Source: JBDRLH01 sp043813215 (lineage in GTDB: Bacteria > Patescibacteriota > Minisyncoccia > Minisyncoccales > JAQTPW01). Taken from it: a DNA stretch of 25,326 bases. Position numbers and translations under genes: made by a program. The notes under the pieces are model-generated. The model was not told the DNA's origin and did not search any database. It was given only the letters and a program-made list of their open reading frames with translations. Location of the stretch: NCBI GenBank assembly GCA_043813215.1, contig JBDRLH010000006.1:1-25326 (forward strand). The letters run 5' to 3'. Shown here one piece after another: positions 13,047-18,894 of the stretch; positions within the stretch are counted from its first letter, which is position 1; the number at the start of each line of letters is the position of its first letter.

Positions 13047-13391
13047 ATGTCAAAGCGGTTGCAAAGAATAAACCAATTAATAAAAAAGGAAATATCCCAG
13101 CTTATTTTAAAAGAAATTGATTTCGAGCCGGAGATTTTGGTGACGATAACCAGGGTCGAGACGGCCGAAGATCTGTTGGATGCCAATATTTTTGTCAGCG
13201 TTTTTCCGGAAAATAATTTTTTAAAAACAATAGATTTCCTGAAAAGGAAAACCGGTTTTCTTCAGGGGAAAATCAACAAATTCCTAAGAATGAGGCCGCT
13301 TCCCCGCCTGCATTTTTTACCGGAAAAAGCAACGGCCAAAGCAAGCAGAATTGAGGAGATTTTAGAGCAGTTGAAAAAAGATAAAAAGTAA
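13047..13391 (+). CDS. rbfA: Ribosome-binding factor A
   Basis: 114 residues, the usual size. KH-type fold: N-terminal helix MSKRLQRINQLIKKEISQLI, strand region VTITRVETAEDLLDANIFVSVFP, C-terminal LHFLPEKATAKASRIEEILEQL. RbfA binds the 30S subunit and aids 16S rRNA maturation and cold adaptation. It begins 3 nt after the infB stop codon; AAGGAG inside the end of infB provides the likely ribosome binding site. The infB-rbfA order is the widely conserved one. Confidence 0.93.
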   Translation: MSKRLQRINQLIKKEISQLILKEIDFEPEILVTITRVETAEDLLDANIFVSVFPENNFLKTIDFLKRKTGFLQGKINKFLRMRPLPRLHFLPEKATAKASRIEEILEQLKKDKK

Positions 13392-13409
13392 GATAATTTG
13401 AAATTATTC

Positions 13410-13482
13410 GGCCTGGTGGTGAAGTAGCCAACACGGCGGTCTGCAAAACCGCTACACGTGGGTGCAATTCCCACCCAGGCCT
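13410..13482 (+). tRNA. tRNA-Cys(GCA)
   Basis: Acceptor GGCCTGG/CCAGGCC, anticodon arm GCGGT-CTGCAAA-ACCGC with anticodon GCA, T stem GTGGG/CCCAC region with loop TGCAATT. Discriminator T; CCA not encoded. Confidence 0.92.
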
Positions 13483-13491
13483 CAAAGGATG

Positions 13492-13574
13492 GGGCGAGTG
13501 GCGAAACGGCATACGCACAACACTTAAAATGTTGCGGTCGTGAGACCATGTGGGTTCGATTCCCACCTCGCCCA
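13492..13574 (+). tRNA. tRNA-Leu(TAA)
   Basis: Class II tRNA. Acceptor GGGCGAG/CTCGCCC with discriminator A, anticodon arm CAACA-CTTAAAA-TGTTG with anticodon TAA, variable arm GGTCGTGAGACC, T loop TTCGATT. Confidence 0.93.
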
Positions 13575-13576
13575 CA

Positions 13577-13624
13577 AAACAAAAAACAGCCCTTCAGAGC
13601 TCTTCGAGACTGTTTTTTGTTTTA
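13577..13624. terminator. Bidirectional terminator between tRNA-Leu and the 3D-domain gene
   Basis: AAAACAAAAAACAG pairs with CTGTTTTTTGTTTT; works for both converging units. Confidence 0.8.
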
Positions 13625-14122
13625 ATTTTCTAGAATTTCAATATAAGTAGTTTTTACTCCAAAATTCTTTGCCGCAAGTTTGCTTTCAAACCAGATATCA
13701 AATTGGTTTGATCCTTTTCGGCGGTTCATCCTGTCTTCCACGACAAAGATTTTGTCCCCGTATAAATCGGGTATTTTGATCTTGGCCCCAAAAGGCAGTA
13801 AATTATTTGCCACAATTCCGTCTCTTACGGGAGTGCCGGCGGCCGTAATAAAAGGAGTGCTGTCGGTTTCTTCCGGGGTAGACGAATAAGCGGTAATTAT
13901 GGCTTTCATTATTTGTTTAGGATTTTGAGGGTTGGAAGCCTGGGCAAGACTGTTATCCTGGAGCAAGGATAAAGCTCGCATATCCAGAACTTGATTATCC
14001 GATTGGGCAAAAACATCCTGGAGTTTATTTTTCAAAACAGGGAAAATCCCGGCCACAAGGGATAGAGAAAGCACTATAATCAAAATATTCCTCTTTTTTA
14101 TGTCTTTAAGATATGTTTTCAT
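13622..14122 (-). CDS. 3D-domain protein (secreted or anchored, RlpA/YabE-like)
   Basis: 166 residues. An N-terminal hydrophobic segment at about 12-30 ends near FAQSDN, consistent with a signal peptide or anchor. The C-terminal 95 residues are a 3D domain (double-psi beta barrel): ITAYSSTPEETDSTPFITAAGTPVRDGIVANNLLPFGAKIKIPDLYGDKIFVVEDRMNRR followed by FDIWF, with the aspartates of the three-D signature present. Such domains are found in resuscitation and cell-wall lytic proteins, so a peptidoglycan role is inferred. A strong promoter and a hairpin sit immediately upstream. Confidence 0.88.
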   Translation of the reverse strand: MKTYLKDIKKRNILIIVLSLSLVAGIFPVLKNKLQDVFAQSDNQVLDMRALSLLQDNSLAQASNPQNPKQIMKAIITAYSSTPEETDSTPFITAAGTPVRDGIVANNLLPFGAKIKIPDLYGDKIFVVEDRMNRRKGSNQFDIWFESKLAAKNFGVKTTYIEILEN

Positions 14123-14128
14123 ATTAAA

Positions 14129-14146
14129 ACCCCCTTTTGGGGGGAT
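14129..14146 (-). promoter_or_regulatory. Hairpin at the 5' end of the 3D-domain mRNA
   Basis: On the minus strand CCCCCC-AAAA-GGGGG followed by TTTTAAT and the ATG. By the promoter position the transcript starts at or just before the hairpin, and the only G-rich candidate for a ribosome binding site is inside the stem. Confidence 0.55.
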
Positions 14147-14152
14147 GCAGAC

Positions 14153-14181
14153 ATATTAGCATGTCCTATCAATTTTGTCAA
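14153..14181 (-). promoter_or_regulatory. Promoter of the 3D-domain gene
   Basis: TTGACA (14181-14176), 17-nt spacer, TAATAT (14158-14153) on the minus strand; near-consensus. Confidence 0.8.
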
Positions 14182-14182
14182 G

Positions 14183-14253
14183 AGCGGGTGATGGGAATCG
14201 AACCCACGTAGTCTGATTGGCAACCAGACGCACTACCATTGTGCTACACCCGC
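14183..14253 (-). tRNA. tRNA-Gly(GCC)
   Basis: Acceptor GCGGGTG/CACCCGC, D stem GCAC/GTGC, anticodon arm TCTGG-TTGCCAA-TCAGA with anticodon GCC, T loop TTCGATT. CCA not encoded. Confidence 0.93.
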
Positions 14254-14320
14254 CTTCACCCGCCGTGGTGGACCTTCGGTGAGGCGAAGCCCGCCGAAAA
14301 GTACGCGACGACATTCTTTC
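14254..14320. repeat. GC-rich palindromic spacer between tRNA-Gly and tRNA-Phe
   Basis: Contains CTTCG-GTGAGG-CGAAG (14274-14289), nested in a second palindrome CTTCGG/CCGAA, and CCGCCGTGGTGG. Much more GC-rich than other spacers and looks like a dispersed palindromic repeat. Confidence 0.45.
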
Positions 14321-14323
14321 TGG

Positions 14324-14395
14324 TGCCGTGGAGTAGAATCGAACTACCGACCCTTGCTTTTTCAGAGCAATGCTCTACCACTGAGCTACCACGGC
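14324..14395 (-). tRNA. tRNA-Phe(GAA)
   Basis: Acceptor GCCGTGG/CCACGGC, anticodon arm TTGCT-CTGAAAA-AGCAA with anticodon GAA, T loop TTCGATT. Discriminator A followed by CCA (14323-14321), the only tRNA here with an apparent encoded CCA. Confidence 0.94.
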
Positions 14396-14400
14396 TCCTG

Positions 14401-14473
14401 TGGACGATGCAGGGCTCGGACCTGCGACCTCATCGATGTAAACGATGCGCTCTACCAACTGAGCTAATCGTCC
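14401..14473 (-). tRNA. tRNA-Val(TAC)
   Basis: Acceptor GGACGAT/ATCGTCC, anticodon arm CATCG-TTTACAT-CGATG with anticodon TAC, D stem GCTC/GAGC, T loop GTCCGAG. CCA not encoded. Confidence 0.93.
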
Positions 14474-14478
14474 GGCAG

Positions 14479-14559
14479 TGCGCGGGAGAGGAGTCGAACC
14501 TCCAAACCTTTCGGCACTAGCACCTCAAGCTAGCGTGTTTACCATTTCACCACCCGCGC
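14479..14559 (-). tRNA. tRNA-Leu(GAG)
   Basis: Class II tRNA. Acceptor GCGCGGG/CCCGCGC, anticodon arm CTAGC-TTGAGGT-GCTAG with anticodon GAG, variable arm TGCCGAAAGGT, T loop TTCGACT. Confidence 0.92.
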
Positions 14560-14565
14560 TCTAAT

Positions 14566-15006
14566 TTATTTAACTTCTCGCTCTGACAATTCGTCGGAGC
14601 GAGGATTTCCTCCCTTTGAGTCGTCGGCCGGAAACTCCTCTTTATATTCTTTTCTTTTTAATTTGGCATTTCTGCCTTTGGCAGTTCTTAAATAATAAAG
14701 TTTAGCTCTTCTGGTTTTTCCCCTCCTCAGTATTTCTATTTTTTCTATATTTGGAGAATGCAAAGGAAATATTTTTTCTACGCCGATTCCCAGCACCGTT
14801 TTTCTGACGGTTATCGTTCCCGAAATTCCTTTGCCGTGTTTTCTCGCCAAAACCAAGCCCTCAAAAGTTTGGGCTTTGTGCTTATCTCCTTCTTTTATTT
14901 TCTGTGAAATCAATACTGTATCACCCGGACGGATATCTGGCAAATCTTTTTTTGACTGCGCCTCGTTGAACAATTCTAATTTATTAATCATAGTTTTATT
15001 AATCAT
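14566..15006 (-). CDS. rplS: Ribosomal protein L19
   Basis: 146 residues against the usual 115. Core is typical: PDIRPGDTVLISQKIKEGDKHKAQTFEGLVLARK, then GISGTITVRKTVLGIGVEKIFPLHSPNIEKIEI and RRGKTRRAKLYYLR. L19 sits at the 30S-50S interface. The start ATG overlaps the TGA of the RluA-type gene (ATGA), giving coupling; a second copy of ATGATTAATAAA lies 15 nt on, so MINKLELF is an alternative start. The extra C-terminal part (about 116-146, EEFPADDSKGGNPRSDELSE) is encoded by a palindrome-rich segment and is probably a repeat insertion that extends the frame. Confidence 0.93.
   Translation of the reverse strand: MINKTMINKLELFNEAQSKKDLPDIRPGDTVLISQKIKEGDKHKAQTFEGLVLARKHGKGISGTITVRKTVLGIGVEKIFPLHSPNIEKIEILRRGKTRRAKLYYLRTAKGRNAKLKRKEYKEEFPADDSKGGNPRSDELSEREVK
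14573..14608 (-). repeat. Palindromic element in the 3' end of rplS
   Basis: On the minus strand CTCGCTCCGAC-GAATT-GTCAGAGCGAG pairs over 11 bp with one mismatch. It codes for NPRSDELSER. Looks like a dispersed palindromic repeat, or a terminator lacking a T run. Confidence 0.5.
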
Positions 15007-15620
15007 TTTAAATTATTTATTGTTTTCTTCAGGTCGGCAGGAAGCTCCGATCGAAATTCTTTTTCTTTGCCATCCGGTAATTTTATTTTCAGATAGCTGG
15101 CGTGGAGAAACTGCCTGGCCAAACCTTTTGGAGTCGGTTGGTTTTTGAAGCCGTATAATTTGTCCCCGACTACGGGGTGGCCGAGATAAACAAAGTGAGC
15201 TCTAATTTGGTGTTTCCGGCCGGTTTTGGGTTCAGCTTCAATCAAATCATAATTTTCAAATCTTTGCAATAATTTATAGCGAGTAACTGCCGTTCTTTTG
15301 TCTGTCGCTCCGGGTTCGTTTGCCAGGTAAGCTTTTTGTTTTCTTCTGTCTGCGGGGGCCCTGTCAAGCAAGGTTTCAATTACGCCCTCCTCGTTTTTTA
15401 AATGACCGGCTGACAAAACTATATATTTTTTTTCTACCTTCCTTTCTTTAAACTGTTCTTGTAAAAATTCTAAGGTTTTGTCGTTTTTTGCTATTAATAA
15501 AATCCCCGAAGTGTCTTTATCCAATCTGTGCGCTCTTTTTGGAAAATCGTCGGAATTTACGCCGGCGGGTTTGTCCAAAACCAAAACATTTTCATCTTCG
15601 TATATGATTTTTTGTTCCAT
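15003..15620 (-). CDS. RluA-family rRNA pseudouridine synthase
   Basis: 205 residues; the catalytic domain only, without an N-terminal S4 domain. HRLDKDTSG (31-39) holds the catalytic aspartate D34; further family blocks are NVLVLDKPAGV (11-21), PKTGRKHQIRAH and LGHPVVGDKLYG, and FLHASYLKIKLP. It isomerises uridines in rRNA or tRNA; the target position cannot be told. The ATG lies only 1 nt beyond the 3' end of tRNA-Val, so tRNA processing could generate its mRNA 5' end. Overlaps rplS by ATGA. Confidence 0.9.
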   Translation of the reverse strand: MEQKIIYEDENVLVLDKPAGVNSDDFPKRAHRLDKDTSGILLIAKNDKTLEFLQEQFKERKVEKKYIVLSAGHLKNEEGVIETLLDRAPADRRKQKAYLANEPGATDKRTAVTRYKLLQRFENYDLIEAEPKTGRKHQIRAHFVYLGHPVVGDKLYGFKNQPTPKGLARQFLHASYLKIKLPDGKEKEFRSELPADLKKTINNLK

Positions 15621-15621
15621 G

Positions 15622-15695
15622 TGGACGCGACCCGACTTGAACGGGTGACCTCGTCGATGTCAACGACGCGCTCTAACCAGCTGAGCTACGCGTCC
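15622..15695 (-). tRNA. tRNA-Val(GAC)
   Basis: Acceptor GGACGCG/CGCGTCC, D stem GCTC/GAGC with a GG-containing loop, anticodon arm CGTCG-TTGACAT-CGACG with anticodon GAC, T loop TTCAAGT. The first 23 nt are also the coding end of the upstream endonuclease gene, and its 3' end abuts the rluA-type start. Confidence 0.93.
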
Positions 15696-16374
15696 ATTTT
15701 ATTTCATTTATTATCCTAAGAATCTTCTCCCCAAGATAGAGTATTCTGCGTTGGAGTGCCATATCAAAATATACCAACACGCACACCCCCTTATAATCGT
15801 TAAAAGTTGGTTTAGTCGTTCTTTTATCAAATTGAGTTTTGTGGAATTTGGATATGGGAATATCTAGAACTTTAGACCAATAATTTTTTGCTTGAATTTC
15901 CGATTGGTCCTTTCTCAAATGTAGACAGCATCGGAATTTTTTTTCGTCTGGATTATATAAAAATCGGAATAAATTCAAAAAAGATTTTAAAAGATTAGGG
16001 TTTGAATTGGCGACTGTAATTGTATTTTCCTTCTTAGTTCCTTCGGCCAAATAGAATATCGAGAAAATTAATTCTCCTAACACTTTATCTATTTTAATTC
16101 CCGTCGTAAATTTTTCGACTTCTTGTCTGATTTTTTCAATTCTTTTTAATCTTTCCGTGCGGTGGACATGAGATGCTTTTAATCTGGCCTTGACTAAAGC
16201 GGACAACCAATTTTGGTATAATTTTTCTTTTTGTTTTTGCGTTAATTCAATATTTTTTAGCCAGCCACTAAGAGTAGAGCGGGCTATTCCCAAGCTTTTT
16301 TCAATATTGCGAATACTGCGCCCCTTTTCTCGTAAATGTATGGCTTTAATCTTTTTCTTCAAATCTATTTGCAT
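15673..16374 (-). CDS. LAGLIDADG-like homing endonuclease ending inside tRNA-Val
   Basis: 233 residues, paralogue of the protein at 9583-10272. N-terminal helix-turn-helix (about 11-45: LREKGRSIRNIEKSLGI, then ARSTLSGWLKNIEL), basic linker, LAGLIDADG-like helix IFSIFYLAEGTK (103-114), NSNP, and the shared C-terminal blocks FRFLYNPDEKKFRCCL, RKDQ, YWSKV, FHKTQFDKRTTKP and DYKGVC. The final residues WTRSSAG and the TAG stop are encoded by the 5' end of tRNA-Val, the stop lying in its D loop. A tRNA 5' remnant lies immediately upstream. AT-rich compared with flanking core genes. Homing activity is inferred. Confidence 0.75.
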   Translation of the reverse strand: MQIDLKKKIKAIHLREKGRSIRNIEKSLGIARSTLSGWLKNIELTQKQKEKLYQNWLSALVKARLKASHVHRTERLKRIEKIRQEVEKFTTGIKIDKVLGELIFSIFYLAEGTKKENTITVANSNPNLLKSFLNLFRFLYNPDEKKFRCCLHLRKDQSEIQAKNYWSKVLDIPISKFHKTQFDKRTTKPTFNDYKGVCVLVYFDMALQRRILYLGEKILRIINEIKWTRSSAG

Positions 16375-16419
16375 TTTTTTTGAACCTAAGAAGCAATACT
16401 ACTCTATTATTATTTTAAG

Positions 16420-16473
16420 GTACAGAGCTGCTTTTAGCAAGCAAATATTCTGTCTAACTGAGCTAGCCGCCCC
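16420..16473 (-). pseudogene. tRNA 5' remnant upstream of the second homing endonuclease gene
   Basis: Minus strand GGGGCGGCTAGCTCAGTTAG begins like a tRNA acceptor and D arm, then a damaged D stem and an anticodon-like hairpin TTGCT-TGCTAAA-AGCAG. No matching CCGCCCC acceptor strand follows. A GGTTCAAA T-loop-like string lies just before the endonuclease start. Confidence 0.45.
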
Positions 16474-16486
16474 TATCTATTTCTAC

Positions 16487-16618
16487 TTAATTCACGGAAT
16501 AAATTATAGCTCCCATATCATTCCGCAATGACTCTATAGAAAAATGGAGGAAAAAAGCGACCAAGAGTATGGTCACCAGTAAGCCGATAACCACCCGATG
16601 AAAAGCATTCTCGTTCAT
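16487..16618 (-). CDS. Single-pass membrane microprotein, 43 aa
   Basis: ATG at 16618 to TAA at 16489-16487. The sequence starts MNENAFHRVVIGLLVTILLV and has one transmembrane segment at about residues 8-25, then FFLHFSIESLRNDMGAIIYSVN. An upstream extension of this frame runs through tRNA-Ile and is an artefact. No clear Shine-Dalgarno sequence. Family not recognised; reality supported by the well-formed membrane helix and position downstream of tRNA-Ile. Confidence 0.45.
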   Translation of the reverse strand: MNENAFHRVVIGLLVTILLVAFFLHFSIESLRNDMGAIIYSVN

Positions 16619-16644
16619 ATTGTTATTTTTATCTACAATCCTTG

Positions 16645-16716
16645 TGGGCGTGGAAGGGATCGAACCTTCGACCCCAGCTTTATAAGAGCTGTGCTCTACC
16701 ACTGAGCTACACGCCC
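16645..16716 (-). tRNA. tRNA-Ile(TAT)
   Basis: Acceptor GGGCGTG/CACGCCC, D stem GCTC/GAGC, anticodon arm CAGCT-CTTATAA-AGCTG with anticodon TAT, T loop TTCGATC. Reads AUA directly. CCA is not encoded. Its 5' end is embedded in a large inverted repeat. Confidence 0.9.
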
Positions 16717-16784
16717 CCACACCTAAGGAACATAATTTATGGCGAGCGATGTCCGCGATGCTCTTTAGGTGTGGGGGCACGCCC
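16710..16784. repeat. Inverted-repeat element flanked by CACGCCC direct repeats
   Basis: GCCCCCACACCTAA (16713-16726) and its exact complement (16765-16778) form 14-bp arms around a 38-nt interior. The outside is bounded by CACGCCC at 16710-16716 (also the 5' end of tRNA-Ile) and at 16778-16784. It lies between the ftsH stop and tRNA-Ile and could also act as a transcript 3' structure for ftsH. Confidence 0.6.
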
Positions 16785-16790
16785 GGAAAT

Positions 16791-18677
16791 TTAGAAATTT
16801 TTGACTTTTACTTTTACCACTTTTTTCTTTTCGGGTATTTTTATAGCAGATTTTTTGCCGGAAATCAATTCTTCGAATTCCTCTTTTTCAATCGTTTCTT
16901 TTTCAATAAGTTTTCTGGCAATTTTTTCCAACAGTCTCTTTTTTCTATTTAATATTTTTTGCGCCGCAGTTTTGGCGTTATCAATGAATTTTGCCACCTC
17001 TTTGTCTATCTGCCCGGCGATTTCTTCGGAATAATTTTTATATTCGCCGAACTCCTGACCTAAAAATATTGATTCTTCTCTTCCGCCGAAAACAATCGGG
17101 CCGAAGCGCGACATGCCGTATTCCTTGACTAATTTTCTTGCCAAAGAAGAAGCTCTTTCTAAATCATTTGAAGCTCCCGTTGTTATATCTTTGAATTTAA
17201 TTAACTCGGCGCAATATCCGCCCAATAAAGTCGCCATTTCAGACAGGAAGTCGGTTTTTGTTTTTAATTTTCTTTCTTCGGTCGGCACTTTCAGTGTATA
17301 GCCGGCAGCCATGCCCCTGGCTATGATGGAAATTTTTCTGATGGGCTCCGCTCCCGGGGAAAAAGACGAGACCAAGGCGTGGCCCGCTTCGTGGAAGGCG
17401 GCGATTTCTTTTTCTTTTTTTGACAGGGCGTGGCTTTTCCTTTCCGGCCCGAGCAGGACTTTTTCAATTGATTCCAAAAGTTCTTCCTGGAAAATCTGGT
17501 GCTTGCCTCTCCTTGCGGTAAGAATGGCGGCCTCATTGGTCAAATTCGCCAAATCAGCTCCGGAAAATCCGGGAGTTCTTTCGGCAATTTCTCTTATGTT
17601 TACGTTCGGTGCCAAAGGCTTGCCTTGGCAATGAATTTTTAAAATTTCTTCCCGGTCATTGATGTCGGGCAAGTCCAAAACTATTCTTCTGTCAAATCTG
17701 CCCGGCCGTAAAAGAGCTGGGTCCAGAACGTCGGGCCTGTTTGTCGCGGCGATAACCACTCTGCCGTCTTCGCGCTCAAAACCGTCCATTTCGGCTAAAA
17801 TTTGGTTTAGCGTCTGTTCTCTTTCTTCGTGGCCGCCGGTGACACCGACTCCCCGCGTTCGGCCGATGCTGTCTATCTCATCAATAAAGATAATCGCTCC
17901 CCCTGCTTTTTTAGCCTGGGCAAATAAATCGCGCACTCGGCTGGCGCCCACTCCCACGAAAAGTTCTATGAATTCCGATCCTGAAATGGAAAAAAACGGC
18001 ACTCCGGCTTCATTAGCTATGGCTTTGGCCAAAAGGGTTTTGCCCGTTCCCGGAGAGCCCACCAGTAAAACTCCGTGGGGAATTCTCGCCCCGATTGCCA
18101 GATACTTTTTTGGGTTTTTCAAAAAATCAACTATTTCTTCAAGTTCCTGTTTGGCTTCTTTTAAGCCGGCCACGTCTTTGAAAGTGATTTTTTCCTTGGG
18201 CTGGCCTTCGGCGCCAAAAAGCCTGGCTTTGGCTTTGGTAAAATCAAAGGCTTGGTTGGCTCCGCCTTTGGCTTGGCGGAAAATCATGAAAAAGAAAGCA
18301 ACAAAAAGCAAAAGCGGCAAAACTGTAAATAAAACCGGTCCCAGCCACGTCCAGGTATCCGATTCGTTTTTGACGCTAACGTCCACTTTGCTAAACTTTT
18401 CCTTATCAACTCCCAAGCCTGTCATTATCTGTCCGAGATCTGCCCCGGCCTCTTTTGTTGATTTTGCATCCGGAACATTATCATCGTTATAAGAAATCAG
18501 CAGATTTGTCCCGGTTATGGTAATGGCTTTGACTTTGTCCTGATTAATTTCTCCAACAAGCTGGCTGATGGTTATTGTTTTTTCATTTTCGGCAGAGTTT
18601 GAAAACAAGGAAAAAATTCCCGAAATGATAATCAGGATTAAAAGCATGAAAACAAAATTTTTCGCCAGATTTTTCAT
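16791..18677 (-). CDS. ftsH: ATP-dependent zinc metalloprotease FtsH
   Basis: Start placed at MKNLAKNFVF (18677), which gives 628 residues and a proper N-terminal anchor; the upstream extension has no support. Transmembrane segments at about 8-25 and 110-133 flank a small external domain. AAA module: Walker A GSPGTGKT (207-214), Walker B FIDEID (264-269), pore loop FVGVGA, second region of homology with NRPDVLDPALLRPGRFDRR. Protease: HEAGH (429-433) plus the later aspartate in SNDLERA. FtsH degrades membrane and regulatory proteins. TATACT lies 9 nt before the ATG and there is no Shine-Dalgarno sequence. Confidence 0.97.
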   Translation of the reverse strand: MKNLAKNFVFMLLILIIISGIFSLFSNSAENEKTITISQLVGEINQDKVKAITITGTNLLISYNDDNVPDAKSTKEAGADLGQIMTGLGVDKEKFSKVDVSVKNESDTWTWLGPVLFTVLPLLLFVAFFFMIFRQAKGGANQAFDFTKAKARLFGAEGQPKEKITFKDVAGLKEAKQELEEIVDFLKNPKKYLAIGARIPHGVLLVGSPGTGKTLLAKAIANEAGVPFFSISGSEFIELFVGVGASRVRDLFAQAKKAGGAIIFIDEIDSIGRTRGVGVTGGHEEREQTLNQILAEMDGFEREDGRVVIAATNRPDVLDPALLRPGRFDRRIVLDLPDINDREEILKIHCQGKPLAPNVNIREIAERTPGFSGADLANLTNEAAILTARRGKHQIFQEELLESIEKVLLGPERKSHALSKKEKEIAAFHEAGHALVSSFSPGAEPIRKISIIARGMAAGYTLKVPTEERKLKTKTDFLSEMATLLGGYCAELIKFKDITTGASNDLERASSLARKLVKEYGMSRFGPIVFGGREESIFLGQEFGEYKNYSEEIAGQIDKEVAKFIDNAKTAAQKILNRKKRLLEKIARKLIEKETIEKEEFEELISGKKSAIKIPEKKKVVKVKVKNF

Positions 18678-18733
18678 AGATAATTCAGTATAACAAAAAT
18701 TTATAACAGATTCAATAATTAAAGAAAGTTTTG

Positions 18734-18761
18734 CTTGACAAATTATTATAAAGGTGTATAA
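18734..18761 (+). promoter_or_regulatory. Promoter of the DHH-like gene
   Basis: TTGACA (18734-18739), 16-nt spacer, TATAAT (18756-18761); consensus hexamers. The leader to the ATG at 18895 is about 125 nt. Confidence 0.8.
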
Positions 18762-18796
18762 TATAGGCATTACAAAAGCTCTTTGAAAAATGCTTA

Positions 18797-18849
18797 TTAC
18801 TCCAGCAATTTGGCAAAAATTTTTATTTTTACCAGGTTGTTGGAGTAAT
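18797..18849 (+). promoter_or_regulatory. Long hairpin in the 5' leader of the DHH-like gene
   Basis: TTACTCCAGCAA pairs with TTGTTGGAGTAA (about 12-13 bp, one G-U pair) around an AT-rich loop that contains a smaller TGG/CCA pairing. It is not followed by a T run, so it is not an obvious terminator. A cis-regulatory role is inferred. Nothing else was seen in 18678-18894. Confidence 0.5.
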
Positions 18850-18894
18850 GGGTGGATTGCTCTGGCAAAAATATTGACTAATTGGAGGACTTAA

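Noticed and set aside
13262..13582. Two minus-strand frames with GGNRTHMVSRP and GEVGIEPTWS
   Set aside because: Typical translations of tRNA genes (Cys and Leu); not proteins.
14239..14520. Two plus-strand frames across 14239-14520
   Set aside because: Antisense translations of tRNA-Gly, Phe, Val and Leu.
16619..16780. N-terminal extension of the 43-aa membrane protein (GACSSVVEHSSYKAG)
   Set aside because: A translation of tRNA-Ile; only the part from ATG 16618 is kept.
17659..18492. 277-aa plus-strand frame
   Set aside because: Shadow of ftsH on the opposite strand.
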